From an uncultured Bacteroidales bacterium (GTDB taxonomy: Bacteria > Bacteroidota > Bacteroidia > Bacteroidales > UBA932), in NCBI GenBank assembly GCA_944323775.1, contig CALUTT010000024.1, positions 1 through 64,000 on the forward strand: a stretch of DNA of 64,000 nt, given 5' to 3'. Below, piece after piece: positions 29,787 through 39,283 of the stretch (its first letter is position 1; every line of letters starts with the position of its first letter). Below the pieces are notes generated by a model, which was given only the letters and a program-made list of their open reading frames with translations, was not told where the DNA came from and did no database searches. A program made the position numbers and the translations under genes.

Positions 29787-30870
29787 CCGGAGATTCTTCC
29801 TTTGTATCCTCTGCATGCGCCGGTGCAGGGTCCTGCCTTTCTTCGGGCTGGTCCCCGCTGTCGTCGTCAGCAAGGTATTCCTTGCGGAACATGTCTATGA
29901 ACAGAAGGAACAGGGAAACGAGCAGCGGACCGAAGATTATCCCAATGAAACCGAAAAGCGACAGACCGACAAAGACTCCGAAAATCGTTATCAGAGGGTG
30001 GGTGTTTGCCATCTTTTTCTGTAGAATGAACCTCAGGAGGTTGTCGCTCTGGGAGATGAAGACCGCACTGAAAGCAAGCAGGCCTATGGCCTGTCCCCAT
30101 TCTCCGAGCACCATGAAATATATGCCGAGCGGAACCCATACGAGCATTGTGCCGACTATCGGGACTATGGAGCAGAATCCTGTCGCGATTGCCGCCAGGC
30201 CGGCGTTGGGGACATTGAATATGATATAGCCGATGAAGGCTATAATCCCCTGGAGAATGGCGACGAGCGGAATGCCGATTGCGTTGGACTTGACCATTTT
30301 GTTGATCTTGTCCATGGTCTCTTTCTTGTTGACGTTCTTCATCGGGATGATGGATGCAAGGTACTGTTCCATCCTCCGTCCTCCGTTAAGCAGGAAGAAC
30401 AGCAGAAGTATGGCCACGAGCAGGTTGATGAAGAAATTGCCGATTCCGGACAGCAGCGACTGTCCGATCGCTGTCAGCTTGCCGGCGATGAAGCTCAGTG
30501 TCTGCTGTGAGACCAGATCTATGCCGAATCTCTCCTGAATGATATCGAACATCTGCCTGGCCGGGGCGATAATGTCGTTTACGTTCCATTCTGCCTGCTG
30601 TATCTTGCTCACTGCAAACCATATCACAAGTGAGAGCGGGACGGCGATGAACACTATGACGGCGAAAACCATGGCCGATGTCGCGAGGGTCGGCCTGTGC
30701 AGCTTTTCCGCCAGGCGGAAAGTAGGTTTGCGCAGCAGTATGTAAAGTGTCAGGGCAGAGAGAATGCCTCCGAAATAAGGCCGGGCCTGACGGAACAATA
30801 CGACTCCGAGTCCTATGATAAGGACGACCAGAGTGATTTTGAATATTCTTTCCTTGCTGTTTGCCATCAT
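29773..30870 (-). CDS. AI-2E family transporter (UPF0118)
   Basis: A 365-residue membrane protein of the AI-2 exporter/PerM family. There are about eight hydrophobic helices, two near the start (TLVVLIIGLGVVLF, TSAMVFAVIVFIAVPLSL), an amphipathic middle region (about 80-140) and the conserved C-terminal part with GIPLVAILQGIIAFIGYIIF and VGLSLFGFIGIIFGPLL, then an acidic tail. Members export various small molecules; the signal AI-2 should not be assumed. The start at 30870 is 8 nt after a -7 box (30879-30886). Confidence 0.9.
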   Translation of the reverse strand: MMANSKERIFKITLVVLIIGLGVVLFRQARPYFGGILSALTLYILLRKPTFRLAEKLHRPTLATSAMVFAVIVFIAVPLSLVIWFAVSKIQQAEWNVNDIIAPARQMFDIIQERFGIDLVSQQTLSFIAGKLTAIGQSLLSGIGNFFINLLVAILLLFFLLNGGRRMEQYLASIIPMKNVNKKETMDKINKMVKSNAIGIPLVAILQGIIAFIGYIIFNVPNAGLAAIATGFCSIVPIVGTMLVWVPLGIYFMVLGEWGQAIGLLAFSAVFISQSDNLLRFILQKKMANTHPLITIFGVFVGLSLFGFIGIIFGPLLVSLFLLFIDMFRKEYLADDDSGDQPEERQDPAPAHAEDTKEESPATSA

Positions 30871-30878
30871 TCTGGAGA

Positions 30879-30886
30879 CAAATATA
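30879..30886 (-). promoter_or_regulatory. AI-2E gene -7 box (TATATTTG), 8 nt from the start
   Basis: The minus strand reads TATATTTG right after the T-run of the tRNA terminator and eight bases before ATG, so terminator and promoter are packed into 50 bp. Confidence 0.6.
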
Positions 30887-30890
30887 AGAA

Positions 30891-30920
30891 AAAGCCTGAA
30901 ACTGTTACGTTTCAGGCTTT
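30891..30920 (-). terminator. Terminator of tRNA-Asp
   Basis: On the minus strand AAAGCCTGAAAC and GTTTCAGGCTTT form a perfect 12-bp stem around six bases, followed by TTCTT. It lies 8 nt past the tRNA 3' end. Confidence 0.88.
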
Positions 30921-30927
30921 GCTTCAG

Positions 30928-31001
30928 CGGTGCGGAAGGGACTCGAACCCTCGACCTCCGGCGTGACAGGCCGGCATTCTAACCAGCTGAACTACCGCAC
31001 C
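30928..31001 (-). tRNA. tRNA-Asp (anticodon GTC)
   Basis: A 74-nt cloverleaf on the minus strand: acceptor GGTGCGG/CCGCACC, D arm AGTTCAGCTGGTTAGAAT, anticodon stem GCCGG/CCGGA-side with loop CCTGTCACG (anticodon GTC), T arm GAGGGTTCGAGTCCC(T) and discriminator G, as expected for tRNA-Asp. CCA is not encoded. It is monocistronic, with a promoter at 31032-31062 and a strong terminator at 30891-30920. Confidence 0.95.
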
Positions 31002-31031
31002 AGGCTGGCCTCTTTTGTTGAAGAGCGGATG

Positions 31032-31062
31032 CAAAGTTACTCATAATTTGCAAATCTGCAAT
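31032..31062 (-). promoter_or_regulatory. tRNA-Asp promoter
   Basis: On the minus strand ATTG (31062-31059), a 19-nt spacer and TAACTTTG (31039-31032) fit the consensus; the -7 box ends 30 nt before the mature tRNA. Confidence 0.65.
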
Positions 31063-31146
31063 AGCTATCTGTAAATTTTTTTCTTTTAGTTCTGGTTGGA
31101 GACATCAAGCATTATGTAAATTAACCTGTTAGATATTATTCCCGGC

Positions 31147-31177
31147 TTGCATAGAACTCACAATAGTGTTATATTTG
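31147..31177 (+). promoter_or_regulatory. Promoter of the polysaccharide export operon
   Basis: TTG (31147-31149), a 20-nt spacer and TATATTTG (31170-31177) match the consensus. A leader of about 20 nt precedes the ATG at 31203. The remaining 31040-31146 region shows nothing else I can identify; no JUMPstart/ops element was seen. Confidence 0.65.
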
Positions 31178-31202
31178 CGAACTTTGTTTGCAATTGACCG
31201 AT

Positions 31203-33686
31203 ATGAAAAGATTTTTTTTGGCCATAACTGCTGCCCTGTTCCTGGTTTCATTGCCCTGTCTTGCGCAAATGACTGACGATCAGGTCGTCGAGTATGTCAA
31301 GAATGCTGCGTCGTCCGGAAAGGGCGAATCACAGATCGCCCGGGAACTGGTTGCCCGCGGTGTCACGACACAGCAGCTGGAACGTCTTCGCGACAAGTAC
31401 CAGAACGCTTCGACCGCTTCTTCCGGGACATCACAGACGGGTCTTTCCGTTTCTGAAAGGACGGTTTCGGCCTCTTCCGACGAAGAAACAGGTTCCAAGG
31501 CTTCCGTATCATCACCTGTACAGGACTATTCCGATGCGGTGGCTGCCGTCTACGGAAATTACGAGAACGGAATTGCCGCTAATGCCGGAAGTGATTTGCC
31601 GGCCATGCTCGGTATACGTCCCGGAGACGATATCTTCGGGCACAATCTTTTCAACGGGACTGCTCTTACCTTCGAGCCGAACGAGAATGTGGCGACTCCT
31701 GAGAACTACAGGCTCGGCCCCGGGGACGAGGTCGTTATAGAGGTCTGGGGTCTCAACGAGGACACGATACGTCAAGTGATTTCTCCGGAAGGACGTATCA
31801 GCATCAGCATGGTCGGACCGGTCTATCTTGACGGGCTGACGATAAAGGAAGCCGAGGCGAAGATACGCAAGGTGCTTTCTTCGAAATATGCCAGTGTCGG
31901 CGGTGATAATCCCGGGTCATCCCTGAGCGTGTCGCTCGGAAACATCAGGACCATCAGCGTCAACGTCATGGGAGATGTCGTGACTCCCGGTACATACCGT
32001 CTGTCTTCATTCTCGACTGTATTCAATGCCATATACCGTGCCGGCGGCATAACGGCTTCCGGATCGCTCAGGGACATCAGGCTTGTCCGCAACGGGAAAG
32101 AGGTAGCCTCCGTGGATGTGTATGCATATCTTTTTGACGGGAAGTCCGGCACTGACGTGACACTTATGGAAGGGGATGTCATTATCGTCCCTCCTTACGT
32201 GAATCTTGTGTCGGTGTACGGCAGCGTCAAGCGTCCGATGCGCTATGAGATGCTTCCTGAAGAGTCCGTGAGCAAACTTCTCGACTATGCTGGCGGCTTT
32301 GCCGGAAATGCGTTCACCGGTGATGTCAGCGTCGTACGCGTGACCGGTGAGCAGCGCGAGATATTCACTGTAGGCAGTGACAGGTTCGATTCCTTTTCGC
32401 TCAATGACGGCGATGTCGTGTCCGTGAGGCCTAACCTGGACCGCTTTTCAAACATGGTTGAGGTTCGGGGGTATGTCTTCCGTCCCGGAATGTATGAGCT
32501 CGGAGGCAATATCGCCACCCTGCGCCAGCTGATAGAGGCTGCGGGTGGCGTCACCGAGGACGCGTTCCTCGAACGTGCCGTCCTGCTCAGGGAAAAGGAG
32601 AATTTTGACTATCAGAATATTACCGTGGATCTTGCCGGGGTACTCTCAGGCAATGCCGAAGACATACTGCTTCACCGCAACGATGTGCTGATGGTGTCAG
32701 GTCTGCATGATGTCACCGACAGGGGAATTCTTACGATAAACGGTTTCGTATCCAATCCAGGAGTGTTCCCGTTTGCCGAGAACACCACCATCGAGGATCT
32801 CATCCTCCGTGCAGGAGGCCTTGTCGACGGAGCTTCGACGGCCCGGGTTGACGTGGCAAGACGCATTTACGATCCTTCCAGCACCGAATTTTCCGATTCG
32901 CTGGGCATATCTTTCAGTTTTGCGATCGGAGATTCGCTTTCCGTTGATGCTGGAGAGCATTTTGTGCTTGAACCTTATGACGTGGTTTCCGTGCGCCGCA
33001 GTCCCGGATTCCGTCCCCAGAGGTTCGTCACGATTGACGGCCAGGTGCTTTTCCCCGGAAACTATGTGATCCTGAACGAGGGCGAGAGGGTTTCCGACCT
33101 CATGCTGAGGGCTGGCGGTTTCACGAGTACGGCTTATCTGTCCGGAGCCAGGATCATACGCCGCTATTCCGACGGTGATCTGCTGAGCACTGTTAACAAG
33201 TCTCTGTCACGAATCGGCGCTTCTTCACAGCGGGATTCCGTGGATGTGAACCTCTCCAACGAGTTTGTCGTGAGTCTGGATCTCGCTGCAGCCATGGACC
33301 ATCCCGGTACCGAAGCTGACGTCGTGCTCAAGGAAGGGGACAGGATAATAGTGCCGGAATATGTGAACACGGTCCAGATTGTAGGCGAGGTAATGTTCCC
33401 GAACGCAGTGGTGTATGTACCCGGCAAGTCTCTCAGATATTATATCAACGCTGCCGGAGGGTTCTCACAGAATGCCAAGAGATCAAAGGCCTATGTGATT
33501 TATATGAACGGAAGCGCGGCGCGGAGTGGCATTGCGAAAGCCAAGGTTGAGCCTGGATGTACCATTGTTGTGCCCAAGAGGCCCGACCGCCGGCCGGTCA
33601 CCACGACTGACGTGATGGCGACAGCCTCGATGGCGACTTCGCTTACCAGCATGGTTGCCATGCTTATGAATCTGCTTGCTCCTTAG
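31203..33686 (+). CDS. Polysaccharide export outer-membrane protein (Wza-like, multi-SLBB)
   Basis: An 827-residue exporter. A signal peptide (1-22, ending CLAQ) precedes a helical, Ser-rich N-terminal region of about 100 residues, the Poly_export domain (NYRLGPGDEVVIEVWGLNEDTIRQVISPEGRISI) and about six SLBB repeats to residue 790 (for example VSVYGSVKRPMRYEMLPEESVSKLLDYAGG and VQIVGEVMFPNAVVYVPG). A hydrophobic C-terminal helix (MATSLTSMVAMLMNLLAP) could span the outer membrane. The size, about twice E. coli Wza, is usual for Bacteroidota capsule exporters. The ATG at 31203 starts a good signal peptide. It leads the operon through rgpF-like at 40886. Confidence 0.92.
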   Translation: MKRFFLAITAALFLVSLPCLAQMTDDQVVEYVKNAASSGKGESQIARELVARGVTTQQLERLRDKYQNASTASSGTSQTGLSVSERTVSASSDEETGSKASVSSPVQDYSDAVAAVYGNYENGIAANAGSDLPAMLGIRPGDDIFGHNLFNGTALTFEPNENVATPENYRLGPGDEVVIEVWGLNEDTIRQVISPEGRISISMVGPVYLDGLTIKEAEAKIRKVLSSKYASVGGDNPGSSLSVSLGNIRTISVNVMGDVVTPGTYRLSSFSTVFNAIYRAGGITASGSLRDIRLVRNGKEVASVDVYAYLFDGKSGTDVTLMEGDVIIVPPYVNLVSVYGSVKRPMRYEMLPEESVSKLLDYAGGFAGNAFTGDVSVVRVTGEQREIFTVGSDRFDSFSLNDGDVVSVRPNLDRFSNMVEVRGYVFRPGMYELGGNIATLRQLIEAAGGVTEDAFLERAVLLREKENFDYQNITVDLAGVLSGNAEDILLHRNDVLMVSGLHDVTDRGILTINGFVSNPGVFPFAENTTIEDLILRAGGLVDGASTARVDVARRIYDPSSTEFSDSLGISFSFAIGDSLSVDAGEHFVLEPYDVVSVRRSPGFRPQRFVTIDGQVLFPGNYVILNEGERVSDLMLRAGGFTSTAYLSGARIIRRYSDGDLLSTVNKSLSRIGASSQRDSVDVNLSNEFVVSLDLAAAMDHPGTEADVVLKEGDRIIVPEYVNTVQIVGEVMFPNAVVYVPGKSLRYYINAAGGFSQNAKRSKAYVIYMNGSAARSGIAKAKVEPGCTIVVPKRPDRRPVTTTDVMATASMATSLTSMVAMLMNLLAP

Positions 33687-33714
33687 TGCTCTGACTGACA
33701 CGTATTTTTTCAAC

Positions 33715-34881
33715 ATGGAAGAAAAGAAAATCAATCCGAATACGGCAGATGCTGCCGTACAGGACCAGCAACAGTACGAAGAGATTGACCTGATGGAGCT
33801 TCTGCGCAAGCTCCTGGGAAACTGGAAGACCATAGTCAAGTGGTGCTGCATCGCCGGCGTCGCGGGCCTGGTCGTAGCGTTCAGTATCCCGAAGCAGTAC
33901 ACGGTCACTTCGAAGCTTGCTCCTGAAATAGTGTCCAAGACAAATTCTTCGCTTTCCTCTCTGGCTTCGCTTGCCGGAGTGAACCTTAACAGCATGTCCA
34001 CCTCAGATGCGGTCTATCCTGAACTGTATCCCGAGATAGTGTCGTCCACGCCTTTTGTCACCGAGCTGTTTTCGGTGCCTGTTGCCGTGCAGACACGCAG
34101 GGACGGGCTCGTGGAGACTGACCTGTACGGTTATCTGCGCGACTATACGCGCTCTCCATGGTGGAATGCCGTGTTCTCGGCTCCGTTCAAGCTCCTTGGC
34201 TGGGTTATGGGACTGTTCCGTGATGAACCCCAAGAAGAGGAGGGATATTCCGAGCTGGATCCATCGGCCCTTACCGACGAGCAGGAGCGCATCGCCAAAG
34301 CCATACGCGAAAGCGTGTCGCTTGTGATCGACAGCAAGAATTCCATGATTACCCTCAGCGTGTCCGCACAGGATCCCAAGGTAGCCACTGACCTTTCGGA
34401 AGAGGTGATTTCCAGGCTCGAGAAGTATGTGTCAGACTACAGGACCGAAAAGTCCCGCAAGGATCTTGACTACTATGAGCAGCTCTATGACGAGGCTCGG
34501 AATGACTATTATGCCGCCCAGCAGCGTTATGCAAACTATGTAGACGCCAACCAGAACGTTGTCCTGCAGAGTGTCATGACCGAACAGGACAGGCTGAGGA
34601 ATGAGATGCAGCTTGCCTACAATCTCTATAACACTTGCGCACAGCAGGTACAGATGGCCAAGGCAAAGGTGCAGCAGGAGACCCCTGTATGTGTCGTACT
34701 CGAGCCTCCTGTCCTTCCGACAAAGGCTTCCAAGCCTTCAAAGGCCATGACTCTGGTCGCTTTCGTGTTCCTTGGGGCATGCCTTTCCGGCGTATGGGTG
34801 CTTTTCGGAAAGGACTGGGTCTCAAAGTTCAGACAGGCTGGCGGTGAAAAAACTGTATCCAAGTCGGAGGGGGAGAAGTAG
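33715..34881 (+). CDS. Wzz-type chain-length determinant
   Basis: A 388-residue inner-membrane polysaccharide co-polymerase. A cytoplasmic N-terminus (EEIDLMELLRKLLGNWKTIVKW), the first membrane helix (about 43-60), a periplasmic region with a coiled coil (about 245-340, DLDYYEQLYDEARNDYYAAQQRY) and a Pro-rich second helix (PSKAMTLVAFVFLGACLSGVWVLF) fit the Wzz family. It lacks a C-terminal tyrosine-kinase domain. It follows the exporter by 28 nt and precedes uvrA by 3 nt. The ATG at 33715 removes an odd hydrophobic extension. Confidence 0.9.
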   Translation: MEEKKINPNTADAAVQDQQQYEEIDLMELLRKLLGNWKTIVKWCCIAGVAGLVVAFSIPKQYTVTSKLAPEIVSKTNSSLSSLASLAGVNLNSMSTSDAVYPELYPEIVSSTPFVTELFSVPVAVQTRRDGLVETDLYGYLRDYTRSPWWNAVFSAPFKLLGWVMGLFRDEPQEEEGYSELDPSALTDEQERIAKAIRESVSLVIDSKNSMITLSVSAQDPKVATDLSEEVISRLEKYVSDYRTEKSRKDLDYYEQLYDEARNDYYAAQQRYANYVDANQNVVLQSVMTEQDRLRNEMQLAYNLYNTCAQQVQMAKAKVQQETPVCVVLEPPVLPTKASKPSKAMTLVAFVFLGACLSGVWVLFGKDWVSKFRQAGGEKTVSKSEGEK

Positions 34882-34884
34882 TCT

Positions 34885-37677
34885 GTGGAAGGCAGTATTC
34901 TGATCAAGGGTGCAAGAGTAAACAACCTTAAGAATCTCTCGTTGGAAATTCCCCGCGGAAAGTTCGTCGTCGTGACGGGCATTTCCGGTTCGGGGAAGTC
35001 TTCGTTGGTATTCGACACTCTCTACGCGGAGGGGCAGCGGAGGTTTTCCGAAAGCCTGTCGTCATATGCCAGACAGTTTCTGGGCAGGATGACAAAGCCT
35101 GACGTGGACCAGATTGACGGAATTCCTCCCGCGATAGCCATCGAGCAGAAGGTCACTACCAGGAATCCACGCTCCACCGTTGCAACTACGACTGAGATCT
35201 ACGATTACATCAGGCTCGTGTTTGCCAGGGTCGGCCATACTTTTTCTCCTGTTTCCGGCAGGGAAGTCCACCGTGACAGTGAGTCTGATGTCCTCGCATA
35301 CATCCTCTCTCTGCGTGGAGAGACCTGCTATGTGCTTGCCGATATCGGATGGGCCGGACGTGATGACAAGGTCGAGCTTATGCTCTCTCTCAAGGAAGAA
35401 GGCTATTCAAGGCTTTTTGCTGACGGGGTTCCGGTCAAGATAGAGGATGTCCTTAGCAAAGACGGTGATTATCCTTCAGAAGCGTTCCTGCTTGTAGACA
35501 GGGTAAGAGTCCCCGACAATGCTGACGACGAACTGCGCTCCAGGCTTTTCTCTTCCATTTCGTCCGCCTTCGCGGCTGGAAAAGGGCACATTTCGGTAGC
35601 TGCTTCCGATCTTCCGCTCCGTGAATTCTGCAACAGGTTTGAACTTGACGGGATAGTCTTCAGGCAGCCCGACGAGTACCTGTTCAGTTTCAATTCCCCG
35701 CTGGGCGCCTGTCCTGTGTGCGGCGGGCTCGGCAAGGTAATCGGCATCAGCGAGGATCTCGTGATACCTGACAAGACACTCAGCATTCATGACGGAGCGA
35801 TTGCCTGCTGGAGGGGTGAAAAAATGGGCTGGTTCCGTGACCGTCTTGTCAAGGCTGCTCCATATCATGGGATCCCAGTATTCGAGCCATACTGCAACCT
35901 GTCGAGGAAGGAGCGTGACCTGATATGGAATTCAAGGTTCGACGATAATGACGATAATTCATTTTCAGGAATCAACGAATTCTTCCAGTGGGTGGATTCC
36001 CAGAAATATAAGGTCCAGTACAAGTACATGCTTTCGCGGTTCAGCGGAAAGGCTGTGTGCCAGGCATGCGGAGGAAGCCGCCTGCGCAAGGAAGCGCTTT
36101 GGGTGAAGGTCGGCGGAAAGACCATCGCCGATGTGCTTTCCATGAACATTGACGAGGCTTTGGACTTCTTTTCTGGCCTTGATCTCAGCGACTCTGAAAA
36201 GACTGTCGTCGAGGAACCTTTGTCGGAAATACTCTCGCGTCTGCATTGCCTCAAGGATGTGGGGCTTTCATATCTGACTCTGGACCGTTCGTGCAACACG
36301 CTTTCAGGAGGAGAAAGCCAGAGGGTGAGCCTGGTAACGGCTCTTGGCTCAAGCCTCGTAGGTTCGATGTACATACTCGACGAGCCGAGCATCGGACTCC
36401 ATCCGAGAGATACGATGAGGCTTATTGCGGTGCTCAGGCGTCTGCGCGATCTGGGCAATACCGTAATTGTCGTCGAGCATGACGAGGATATCATGCGGGC
36501 GGCCGACTTACTGATCGACATGGGGCCTCTGGCAGGAAGCGAAGGCGGAAAAGTGGTTTTCAAAGGCCGGCCGGACGATGTCGCCGACCCTTCGGAATTC
36601 GGTGAATCCCTGACTCTGCAGTATCTCTCGCACAGCAGGGCGCGTTATTGCAGGGAAGTGCGTCCATGGGTATACTCGATTACCGTGCGCGGGGCGATGG
36701 AGCACAATCTCAAGGATATTGACGTGAAGTTCCCTCTCGGTGTACTTGTCGTTGTCACCGGAGTGTCGGGTTCCGGAAAGTCTTCGCTTGTGGGCGATAT
36801 CCTTTATCCTGCCCTGTACAGGCATATCAACGGGTCCGGAGACAATCCGGGAGTATTCCGCGGGCTGGAAGGGAACCTTGACAGAATCACACGTGTGGAA
36901 TATGTGGACCAGAATCCGATAGGGAAGAGTTCCCGCTCGAATGCCCTTACATATCTGAAGGCATATGACGATATGCGCAGGCTCTTCGCCCAGCAGCAGT
37001 ATGCAAGGATAAACGGCTTCAATGCCTCATACTTCTCGTTCAATTCGGACGGAGGCCGCTGTCCCGAGTGCCAGGGGGAGGGTGTCGTCCACATAAGCAT
37101 GCAGTTCATGGCCGATGTGGACATGGTCTGCGAGGCTTGCGGAGGAAAGCGTTTCAAGCCAGAGGTGCTCGAGGTGCGCTATCGCGGGAAAAACATATAC
37201 GATATCTTCCAGATGTCTGTCGATGAAGCCGTGTCTTTCTTCTCGGAAGGTACTGAGGACGAGGCGAAGTCAATCGCCTCTAAACTCAGTGTCCTTCAGG
37301 ATGTGGGACTTGGGTACCTGAAACTCGGGCAGAGCAGCTCTTCCCTGTCAGGTGGCGAGAGCCAGCGCATCAAGCTCGCATATTTCCTTTCCCAGACGCG
37401 CAGGGGAGAGAAACAAGACAAAATAATGTTTATATTTGACGAGCCTACGACGGGCCTGCATTTCTACGATGTGGAGAAGTTGCTGCGAGCCTTCGATGCG
37501 TTGCTGGATGCGGGGCATTCGCTTGTCGTTGTCGAACACAACCCGGATGTGATACGTTCTGCCGACTGGGTGATAGACTTGGGCCCGGATGCCGGAAGTG
37601 CTGGTGGTGAGGTTGTGTTCGAAGGCAAAGTCGAGGATTTGATGAAGTCGGATACATATACGGCCAAGTACTTATGA
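34885..37677 (+). CDS. uvrA: Excinuclease ABC subunit A
   Basis: A 930-residue double-ABC ATPase recognising bulky DNA lesions in nucleotide-excision repair. Walker A motifs GISGSGKSSLVFDTLYAEGQRR (about 32) and GVSGSGKSSLVGDILYPAL, ABC signatures LSGGESQRVSL and LSGGESQRIKLA, the NPRSTVATTTEIYDYIRLVFARVG segment, a UvrB-binding region and the zinc module CPECQGEG...CEACGG are present. The first zinc module is incomplete (CNRF instead of CPxC before LGACPVCGG). The start is GTG at 34885, 3 nt after wzz, and the stop overlaps the next ATG (37674-37677). It may be one of two UvrA copies in the genome. Confidence 0.96.
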   Translation: MEGSILIKGARVNNLKNLSLEIPRGKFVVVTGISGSGKSSLVFDTLYAEGQRRFSESLSSYARQFLGRMTKPDVDQIDGIPPAIAIEQKVTTRNPRSTVATTTEIYDYIRLVFARVGHTFSPVSGREVHRDSESDVLAYILSLRGETCYVLADIGWAGRDDKVELMLSLKEEGYSRLFADGVPVKIEDVLSKDGDYPSEAFLLVDRVRVPDNADDELRSRLFSSISSAFAAGKGHISVAASDLPLREFCNRFELDGIVFRQPDEYLFSFNSPLGACPVCGGLGKVIGISEDLVIPDKTLSIHDGAIACWRGEKMGWFRDRLVKAAPYHGIPVFEPYCNLSRKERDLIWNSRFDDNDDNSFSGINEFFQWVDSQKYKVQYKYMLSRFSGKAVCQACGGSRLRKEALWVKVGGKTIADVLSMNIDEALDFFSGLDLSDSEKTVVEEPLSEILSRLHCLKDVGLSYLTLDRSCNTLSGGESQRVSLVTALGSSLVGSMYILDEPSIGLHPRDTMRLIAVLRRLRDLGNTVIVVEHDEDIMRAADLLIDMGPLAGSEGGKVVFKGRPDDVADPSEFGESLTLQYLSHSRARYCREVRPWVYSITVRGAMEHNLKDIDVKFPLGVLVVVTGVSGSGKSSLVGDILYPALYRHINGSGDNPGVFRGLEGNLDRITRVEYVDQNPIGKSSRSNALTYLKAYDDMRRLFAQQQYARINGFNASYFSFNSDGGRCPECQGEGVVHISMQFMADVDMVCEACGGKRFKPEVLEVRYRGKNIYDIFQMSVDEAVSFFSEGTEDEAKSIASKLSVLQDVGLGYLKLGQSSSSLSGGESQRIKLAYFLSQTRRGEKQDKIMFIFDEPTTGLHFYDVEKLLRAFDALLDAGHSLVVVEHNPDVIRSADWVIDLGPDAGSAGGEVVFEGKVEDLMKSDTYTAKYL

Positions 37678-38510
37678 AAAGAATTGCAGCCTTGACCATG
37701 GTCAGGAATGACTCTTTCTACCTTGAGAAGTGGGTCAGCTACTATGGTGCCCAGTTCGGTCGGGAAAACCTGTATATATTCTTTGACGGCACCGATCAGG
37801 TGGCCGCTCCGTTCTGTGCCGGGACAAATGTCAGGTTCCATGAGAGGGTGGAGAGCCAGGTTGCCAGGGCGGACAAGATCCGTATTGAGTTTCTCTCGTC
37901 CGAGGCGGCGAAACTGTTTGCCTCGGGATACGATCTCGTGGTCGGTGTGGATGTGGACGAATTCATCGTCGTTGATCCCAGGCTCGGGATCGGACTCGGT
38001 GAATACCTGTCTTCTGCCAGGATAAGGACTTCTCTTTCTGCTCTCGGTCTTGACTTCGGGCAGAAGCTTGGCGAGGAGGGTGATATCCGCTCGGACATGC
38101 CTTTCCTGCGTCAGCGCCACTATGCCCAGATCGGGACGCGCTACACCAAGGCTTCAGTACTGGCAGCTCCCTGCAGGTGGGGCTCCGGCTTCCACAGGGT
38201 CAAAGGGCATAACTTCCATATCGGGAAGGATCTGTACCTGATGCATTTCGGCTACTTTGACATGAAGAGGCTCTCTGACAGGCTTTCAGACAGTGACAGG
38301 CTCAGCCAGGGCTGGGAAAAGCATATGAAGAAGCGTTCCAGGACCATACGCTATGTCACGCGGTTCCGCGCCCGTCCTTTCGATACCTGGGTGAGATTCG
38401 CCAGGGTATGTCAGAGCATAGTGCGTCCTCCGTATGCGCTTAACAAGCCGGCGATGTTCGAGTTGAGAATAGTCGTACGCATTCCGGACAGGTTTGCGGA
38501 CGTGGTGTAA
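37674..38510 (+). CDS. GT-A-type glycosyltransferase (GT2/GT92-like)
   Basis: A 278-residue protein beginning RIAALTMVRNDSFYLEKWVSYYGAQFG, the entry motif of Glyco_tranf_2_4/GT92 enzymes, with a DxD-like GVDVDEFIVVDP (about 98-110) for sugar-nucleotide binding and a conserved GSGFHRVKGHNF later. No membrane segment. It overlaps uvrA by 4 nt (ATGA). Donor and acceptor are unknown; a role in the polysaccharide exported by the Wza/Wzz pair is inferred from position. Confidence 0.82.
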   Translation: MKRIAALTMVRNDSFYLEKWVSYYGAQFGRENLYIFFDGTDQVAAPFCAGTNVRFHERVESQVARADKIRIEFLSSEAAKLFASGYDLVVGVDVDEFIVVDPRLGIGLGEYLSSARIRTSLSALGLDFGQKLGEEGDIRSDMPFLRQRHYAQIGTRYTKASVLAAPCRWGSGFHRVKGHNFHIGKDLYLMHFGYFDMKRLSDRLSDSDRLSQGWEKHMKKRSRTIRYVTRFRARPFDTWVRFARVCQSIVRPPYALNKPAMFELRIVVRIPDRFADVV

Positions 38511-38515
38511 TTCAA

Positions 38516-39283
38516 ATGTCTTCACTGATGCCGTCACAGAAAGTTTCCGTCGTCTCTGTCGTCAGGGACTTTGACATGTATGGAAGGTGTGTATCCGGAA
38601 ATCCTTTCCTGGAGGGGTGCGAACTTGTCCCTGTCGACAACCGCTCGGAGAACCTCCCTGTCACGAAACGCTACAACGATTACCTTGATTCCGTTCATGA
38701 CGACAGGTGGATAGTCTTCTGCCACGAGGACTGGGAGGTGCGCGAGCCGCTCCTGCCTGTTTTGGAGAAGCTTGACCGCGGCTTCCTTTATGGTCCGATA
38801 GGCGTTTTCGTAGAGGAAAGGCGGCGTTCCGATGTCATGATCATGCGCGGGGGAGTGGAACAGAGTGCCAAGGACGGAAGACGTCAGGTCGTAATACGGG
38901 GCAAGGACCCTTCAGGACGGGTCGATACATTCGACTGCCAGTGCCTTATTGTACATTCTTCGCTGGTGCGCATGCATCATCTTCGCTTCGACCCTCATCT
39001 TTGTTTTGACATGTATGTGGAGGATTTCTGTGTCGCCGCCTTCGAGAATGCCGGTATTCAGTCCATTGCAGTGGAATTAAAGTGCCACCATCATTCCCGT
39101 GGATCACTGTCGGCATCGTTCAGAGACTCCCTTGAATATGTCAGAAGGAAATATGCGTCTTCCCGAAAGCGTTACGCCACCATTGTAGGCCACCTGAACA
39201 CTTTCGGCGGTGACAGTTCCAGGAATGTATACAAATGGAAGAGAATCCCTTGGGTGATGCTCAGATACAGGTTTTCGAAATGA
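38516..39283 (+). CDS. Glycosyltransferase-like protein (GT-A, PF13712-like)
   Basis: A 255-residue protein with the GT-A pattern KVSVVSVVRDFDMYGRCVSGNP at the start, VDNRSENLPVTKRYND in place of the usual nucleotide-binding loop and a FCHEDWEV motif (about 69-76) where DxD would be expected; the PF13712 family often has FxHxDV/DW at this point. A C-terminal basic tail follows. It begins 5 nt after the previous gene and overlaps the next by 4 nt (39280-39283). Specificity is unknown. Confidence 0.78.
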   Translation: MSSLMPSQKVSVVSVVRDFDMYGRCVSGNPFLEGCELVPVDNRSENLPVTKRYNDYLDSVHDDRWIVFCHEDWEVREPLLPVLEKLDRGFLYGPIGVFVEERRRSDVMIMRGGVEQSAKDGRRQVVIRGKDPSGRVDTFDCQCLIVHSSLVRMHHLRFDPHLCFDMYVEDFCVAAFENAGIQSIAVELKCHHHSRGSLSASFRDSLEYVRRKYASSRKRYATIVGHLNTFGGDSSRNVYKWKRIPWVMLRYRFSK

